From NCBI RefSeq assembly GCF_026651875.1, contig NZ_CP104067.1:558001-622000 (forward strand): a stretch of DNA of 64,000 bases, in the 5' to 3' direction. The notes below the pieces were generated by a model, which saw nothing but the letters and a program-made list of their open reading frames with translations, was not told the origin of the DNA and did no database searches. The stretch is from Alicyclobacillus fastidiosus (lineage in GTDB: Bacteria; Bacillota; Bacilli; Alicyclobacillales; Alicyclobacillaceae). Within the stretch, counting starts at the first letter, position 1. Each line of letters starts with the position of its first letter. A program made the translations under genes and the position numbers. Shown here piece after piece: positions 60,121 to 64,000 of the stretch.

Positions 60121-60705
60121 TGCTTTCAAAGGGGAGTTTCGCTGTGCCTGCCCAATATTGAGACCCCCATTGAGACATTACATATGTCCCGTCGAACCAA
60201 CTATTATCTGAATTCGGAACTCCCATCCGATAGTCTAATTCTTTAATTGTACCGTCGGTGGGGACATACACCATGTTCCATGTTTCTTGAAGAGCGAGGT
60301 CGGTTTCAGGACGCCCACTAAGGTACTTAAATTCTTGAAAGTTAGTCGTATTGTCTACATCATATGTAAGTCCATTTTCTGTAACAGGGTGCAGGGTGTG
60401 ATACCATGCGAACATCTTTATCGCAATGGCACCGGCTTGCAAGGCTTGCGGGTCCCAACTTGGCATCCATTCGTTTGGTAAAACATCTTCGCAATACTCT
60501 TCAAACCCAAGTGTTTGAACATAAAGAATCGGACCGACTGGGTTATTATACGATCTGATGGCGACACGGATCGTGGAAGGATACGCCGTATTATAAATCG
60601 TTTGTGTTTGCGCGCTCGCGTGAACAGGCAGTGAAAGTACGAGACCCATTACGGTACAAATTACGAACAAAGCGGACCGTAAACTTTGTATCATGCGTTT
60701 TCCTC

Positions 60706-61250
60706 CTATCGCTGTTCTGGACTCCATGGCGCATTCCCGGGTCGCCCGGAATTGGAGGTTGTTTTTTGAGGTTTAATTCTTCTGCATAATGGTCCACATA
60801 CAGTTTTAAGTCATGAATGCTAAAGTTTCCGAGTGATTGGGAGGGTTGATTACGACCATTTGGAACAATTGGTTGTAAGACTACAGGTTGTACAGTATTT
60901 AGACTGTTCGGAACAACAAAAACAGCTTGTTCGTTATAGCCGTTTGCAAGGACAACCGCATTCACCACGCCTTTGGCATCAAATCCCTGATTCCACTTCA
61001 TTTCGTAGAGAGGTACAGAGGTGTCCCAAACGCCACGCGTATTAGTTAGCCCAGAGTCAACAATTTCCCCTTCGTGATTGATGACAATCACACGAGCGCC
61101 AGCAATCGTCGTGGATTTTGAGGAACCAACGCGAAATTCGATATGCCCTTTTTGTTGATCTGCTTGCGTGCCAGCAGCAAACACGGGTGATACACTACTG
61201 ATTGAGCTACATAGGACAAGACTTGAGATGACTTTTGTTAATGTTCTCAT
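60706..61250 (-). CDS. secreted protein of unknown function (right-arm copy, same frameshift)
   Basis: Mirror of 16194-16738, with the same CCCGGGAA run that breaks the frame before the likely end NAPWSPEQR. Signal peptide and domain as described there. It shares an operon with the SpoIID-like gene, which is disrupted in this arm. Confidence 0.7.
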
Positions 61251-61414
61251 ATGCTTCCCCCTTGAAATATTTATCTTCAAAAGGAAGGATGCCCCTGAAA
61301 ACGTCGTTTATGTGTATAGCCGAGATCAATAGAACGACATTAAAGAGACACTCGATATTTCCAAGGCGTTTGTCTTATTCTTCTAACGATGCCCTAGCGT
61401 GAACACGGGTATAA

Positions 61415-61788
61415 CAGGATTCCAATCGTTTACGAATTCTACAGGCTGCCGATGAACTGTTCAACACTCGCGGATACAAGAGTGTCACGATAAGTGACTT
61501 GGCGGAGACAATCGGTTGAGCAAGAAAACAATTTATCAGTATTTCTCTGGGAAAGAGGAAATCGCATCGGCCGTTATCGAGACGGTTATGGGGCGAGTAT
61601 CTGAGAAGTTTGACCGGCTCGAGGAGCCAAGTGAAGATCCGTTGGGCCAAATTCGTTTGGCATTTGAGCAAGTCAAAGCCGAAGTTGCTCGTGTCAGTCC
61701 GCTCTTGCAAGAGGATATTCGAAAACTCTTACCCCAAGGGCATCAGAGAATAAAGGAGATTCGGGCAGAGAAGATCAAGAAGATTTAG
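61415..61788 (+). pseudogene. TetR-family regulator relic (right-arm copy)
   Basis: Mirror of 15656-16029 with the same missing base at GGTTGAGC. Confidence 0.8.
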
Positions 61789-61902
61789 CGGTTGATGGCA
61801 ATCCATGCGCAAGCAAAGTCCTATGTTCATCTATGTAACTCATGGCATTTGTCTGGAAACCGAAAAATATAAAATGGTATCTATAGTGTAAAGACGGAAT
61901 GG

Positions 61903-64000
61903 GTGAAAAGCATGCAAAAATCCGTTTTGTTTTTCAACGAAATCAATAAAACATCATTACCGTACGTTGGGGGCAAGGGAGCAAATCTCGGGGAAATGAC
62001 AAAGGCAGGCTTCCCTGTACCGCAGGGGTTTTGCATCACTACCCTCGCATATCAGGCCTTTGTCGAGACGAGCGGTAAGATGAATCACTTCTTTACCCAG
62101 CTTGATCATGTTCGTGAGAATAGCTTGGATGAAATTCGGGTATTGGGGGAACAAATTCGCAATCACTTGGAGACCCTAGCTATTCCACGGGAGCTTGAAG
62201 CGGCTATCGTGAAGGCATGGCAGCAGAGCGGCAAGAAAAAGCCTATGCGGTTCGTTCTAGTGCAACGGCAGAAGACTTGCCGGGTGCTTCTTTTGCTGGC
62301 CAACAAGAAACGTATCTCAATATACTCGGACAGGACCAGCTACTCAATTCTGTTCGGCGCTGTTGGGCATCACTGTTCACGGATCGAGCGATTTCCTATC
62401 GTGTTAAGAACGGCTTCGACCACCGCCACGTCTTCCTGTCGGTCGTCGTTCAAGAAATGGTTTTTCCTGAGGTATCCGGAATCATGTTTACGGCAGATCC
62501 TATCTCCGGTAATCGGAACGTCACCTCCATCGACGCCAGTTTCGGATTGGGCGAAGCTTTGGTATCCGGCTTGGTGTCCGCTGATTTATATCAAGTTCGA
62601 TCTGGTCAAATTCTTCAAAAGAAGATTTCCGACAAGAAGATCGCCATCTACTCCGTCTCGGAAGGTGGCACTGTGACGAAGGAGTTGTCAATTGACCAAC
62701 GGTGTGCCCAAGCTCTGCCTGATGAAAAAATCATCGAATTGGCTAACCTTGGGGACCGAATCGAAGAACATTACGGCACTGACCAAGACATTGAATGGTG
62801 TTTAGTAGATGGGGAGTTTTACATCGTACAATCCCGTCCCATCACGACGCTGTTTCCGGTGCCGAGGGTATGGGATGACCGGGTACACGCCTTCGTATCC
62901 GTGGGTCATCAGCAAATGATGACGGACGCGCTGCGACCGCTCGGGATTTCGGTTCTCCGCACCTTCTTTCCTTTCAAGCCAGCCGGTACGGCCGCATCGG
63001 AAAGTCCTTATGTTCTAGAGGCAGGTAGCCATTTATTTTTCGACATTACGAATTTACTTTATTTGAAACCACTGAAAAAGATTTTACCAAGATTGTTCAG
63101 CGGTATTGATGAGCGGGTTGGGAGCGCCGTCAGCGAACTCATTCAAAGACCCGAATTCCAGCTCCCTGCTGACAAGCGTCTTCAAAAAACCGCCATGCGA
63201 ATCGCCCGGTTTGGTGGAAAGAATGTGCTCGTCGGACTGTTATTTCGCGATCCGTCCCAAGCAAGACCATTCGTCAATACGTTTATGAAACGCTCCCTGG
63301 AAGAGTGCGAACAGTTCATATTCGCCGTAACGGGTGCTGAACGCATTCGCAGAATTCAGGAACATCTCGGAAATCTCATGCTGTCCATCTTACGAGTCGT
63401 GTCACGTTATTTCGGTTCAGGACTCATCGCTATGGTGTTGGTGAAAGTTTTGGCCAAGCGATGGCGCTTAAGTGATGAGAACGTACAGTTGTTGAACAAA
63501 TCATTACCCGGAAACGTCACAAGTGAGCTCGGACTGCAAATTGGCGATTTGGCTGATTGTGCGCGGCAGTATCCGGAAGTTATCGAGTATTTACAAAACG
63601 CAAATGATGCGACATTTTTCGAGGGACTTAATCGGGTTCCGGGTGGCTCAGAATTTGGAAGAGCGTTCGAAAAGTTTTTGGTAAGCTATGGGATGCGATG
63701 TCCGGGCGAGATCGATATCACTAACCCAAGATGGCGCGAACAGCCCACTAGGCTCGTTCCGCCAATTTTGAGCCACATTCGGGCCCAAAAGCCAGGTGAA
63801 CATCGACAAAACTTTGAGCAAGGAAGAATCGAGGCGAACGAGGCGGCGGATCAGATCCTTGCACAACTGCGCCGAACGCGGGGAGGCGTATTCAAAGCCA
63901 GGTTCATGACCCGTTTGATTCGAGTTTACCGAAATACCGTAGGAATGCGGGAACATCCGAAATACATCTTGATTCAGCATTTTGACTTATGTAAGCGAGC
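61903..64000 (+). pseudogene. PEP synthase / rifampin phosphotransferase-like, right-arm copy, cut by window end
   Basis: Mirror of 13444-15541. It carries the same frame break at AAGAAAAAG near 62234: the first frame ends in unrelated sequence at 62676, and the proper frame continues from about 62217 through YAVRSSATAEDLPGASFAGQ to the window end. The C-terminal phosphohistidine domain is outside the window. Confidence 0.85.

Larger units (their letters stand above)
58183..60694 (-). pseudogene. secreted SpoIID-domain protein split by ISb
   Basis: The N-terminal part (60121-60694) and the last 16 codons (58183-58230) match 16750-17367. ISb lies between them, after KLPFES. TGCT is duplicated at 58227-58230 and 60121-60124. 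The left-arm copy remains intact, so function may be retained. Confidence 0.92.
46372..64000. repeat. right arm of large inverted duplication
   Basis: Reverse complement of 13444-27539 plus two insertions (ISc 48630-50266, ISb 58231-60120) and minus two bases in homopolymers. It reaches the window end, so the true length exceeds 14 kb. The gene order is mirrored exactly, including both tRNA genes. Confidence 0.97.

Overview
The window comes from an endospore-forming Bacillota genome of moderate GC. The signs are GerAB/GerAC-type germination genes, a SpoIID-like secreted protein, AGGAGG-type ribosome binding sites with many GTG/TTG starts, and Firmicutes-type tRNA genes. An Alicyclobacillaceae-like organism is my best guess, by protein flavour only. 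The region is dominated by mobile DNA and decaying genes.

Layout. (1) 1-2.7 kb: an IS1182-like element (called ISa here) cut by the window edge, then remnants of an oligopeptide-binding protein and an aldo/keto reductase. (2) 3.3-6.1 kb: two group II introns, one nested inside the other (a twintron); only the inner one encodes a reverse transcriptase. (3) 6.1-10.7 kb: a run of small, unrelated, same-strand genes (zinc-finger peptide, membrane protein, metallophosphoesterase, P-loop kinase, HEAT protein, nucleotidyltransferase, acetyltransferase). Each is preceded by a copy of a repeated element whose right half ends in CGGGCAG, so the stretch looks like a gene-cassette array. The outer intron sits inside one of these repeats. 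(4) 10.7-12.8 kb: a second IS (ISb) and a 160-bp MITE-like element. (5) 13.4-27.5 kb: left arm of a very large, nearly perfect inverted duplication. It carries a PEP-synthase/rifampin-phosphotransferase-like pseudogene, a TetR relic, two secreted proteins, ArsR/MFS remnants, a DHA2 exporter, YbjQ, NRAMP and SMP-30 relics, MgtC, tRNA-Asn and tRNA-Gln, a secreted coiled-coil protein and a GNAT fragment, and ends with ISa. (6) 27.5-46.4 kb: an 18.8-kb unique core with germination genes, an HD phosphohydrolase, an ABC exporter, a ClC channel, a DeoR fragment, an MFS pseudogene, a metal-homeostasis group (mntH with an in-frame TAG, a VIT/CCC1-like gene, mntP), a two-component system with a truncated regulator, a secreted coiled-coil protein and an intact OppA. 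(7) 46.4-64.0 kb: right arm, the reverse complement of the left arm, which continues past the window end.

The arms match base for base across all landmarks I compared. They differ by two IS insertions present only in the right arm (ISb in the SpoIID-like gene, a 1637-bp IS1182-like ISc in an intergenic region) and two single-base homopolymer differences, one of which breaks mgtC in the right arm. The inner edge of each arm is an ISa copy whose core-side flank differs, which points to IS-mediated duplication. Many genes carry single-base homopolymer frameshifts, often shared by both arms. They reflect either real decay that predates the duplication or residual sequencing error.
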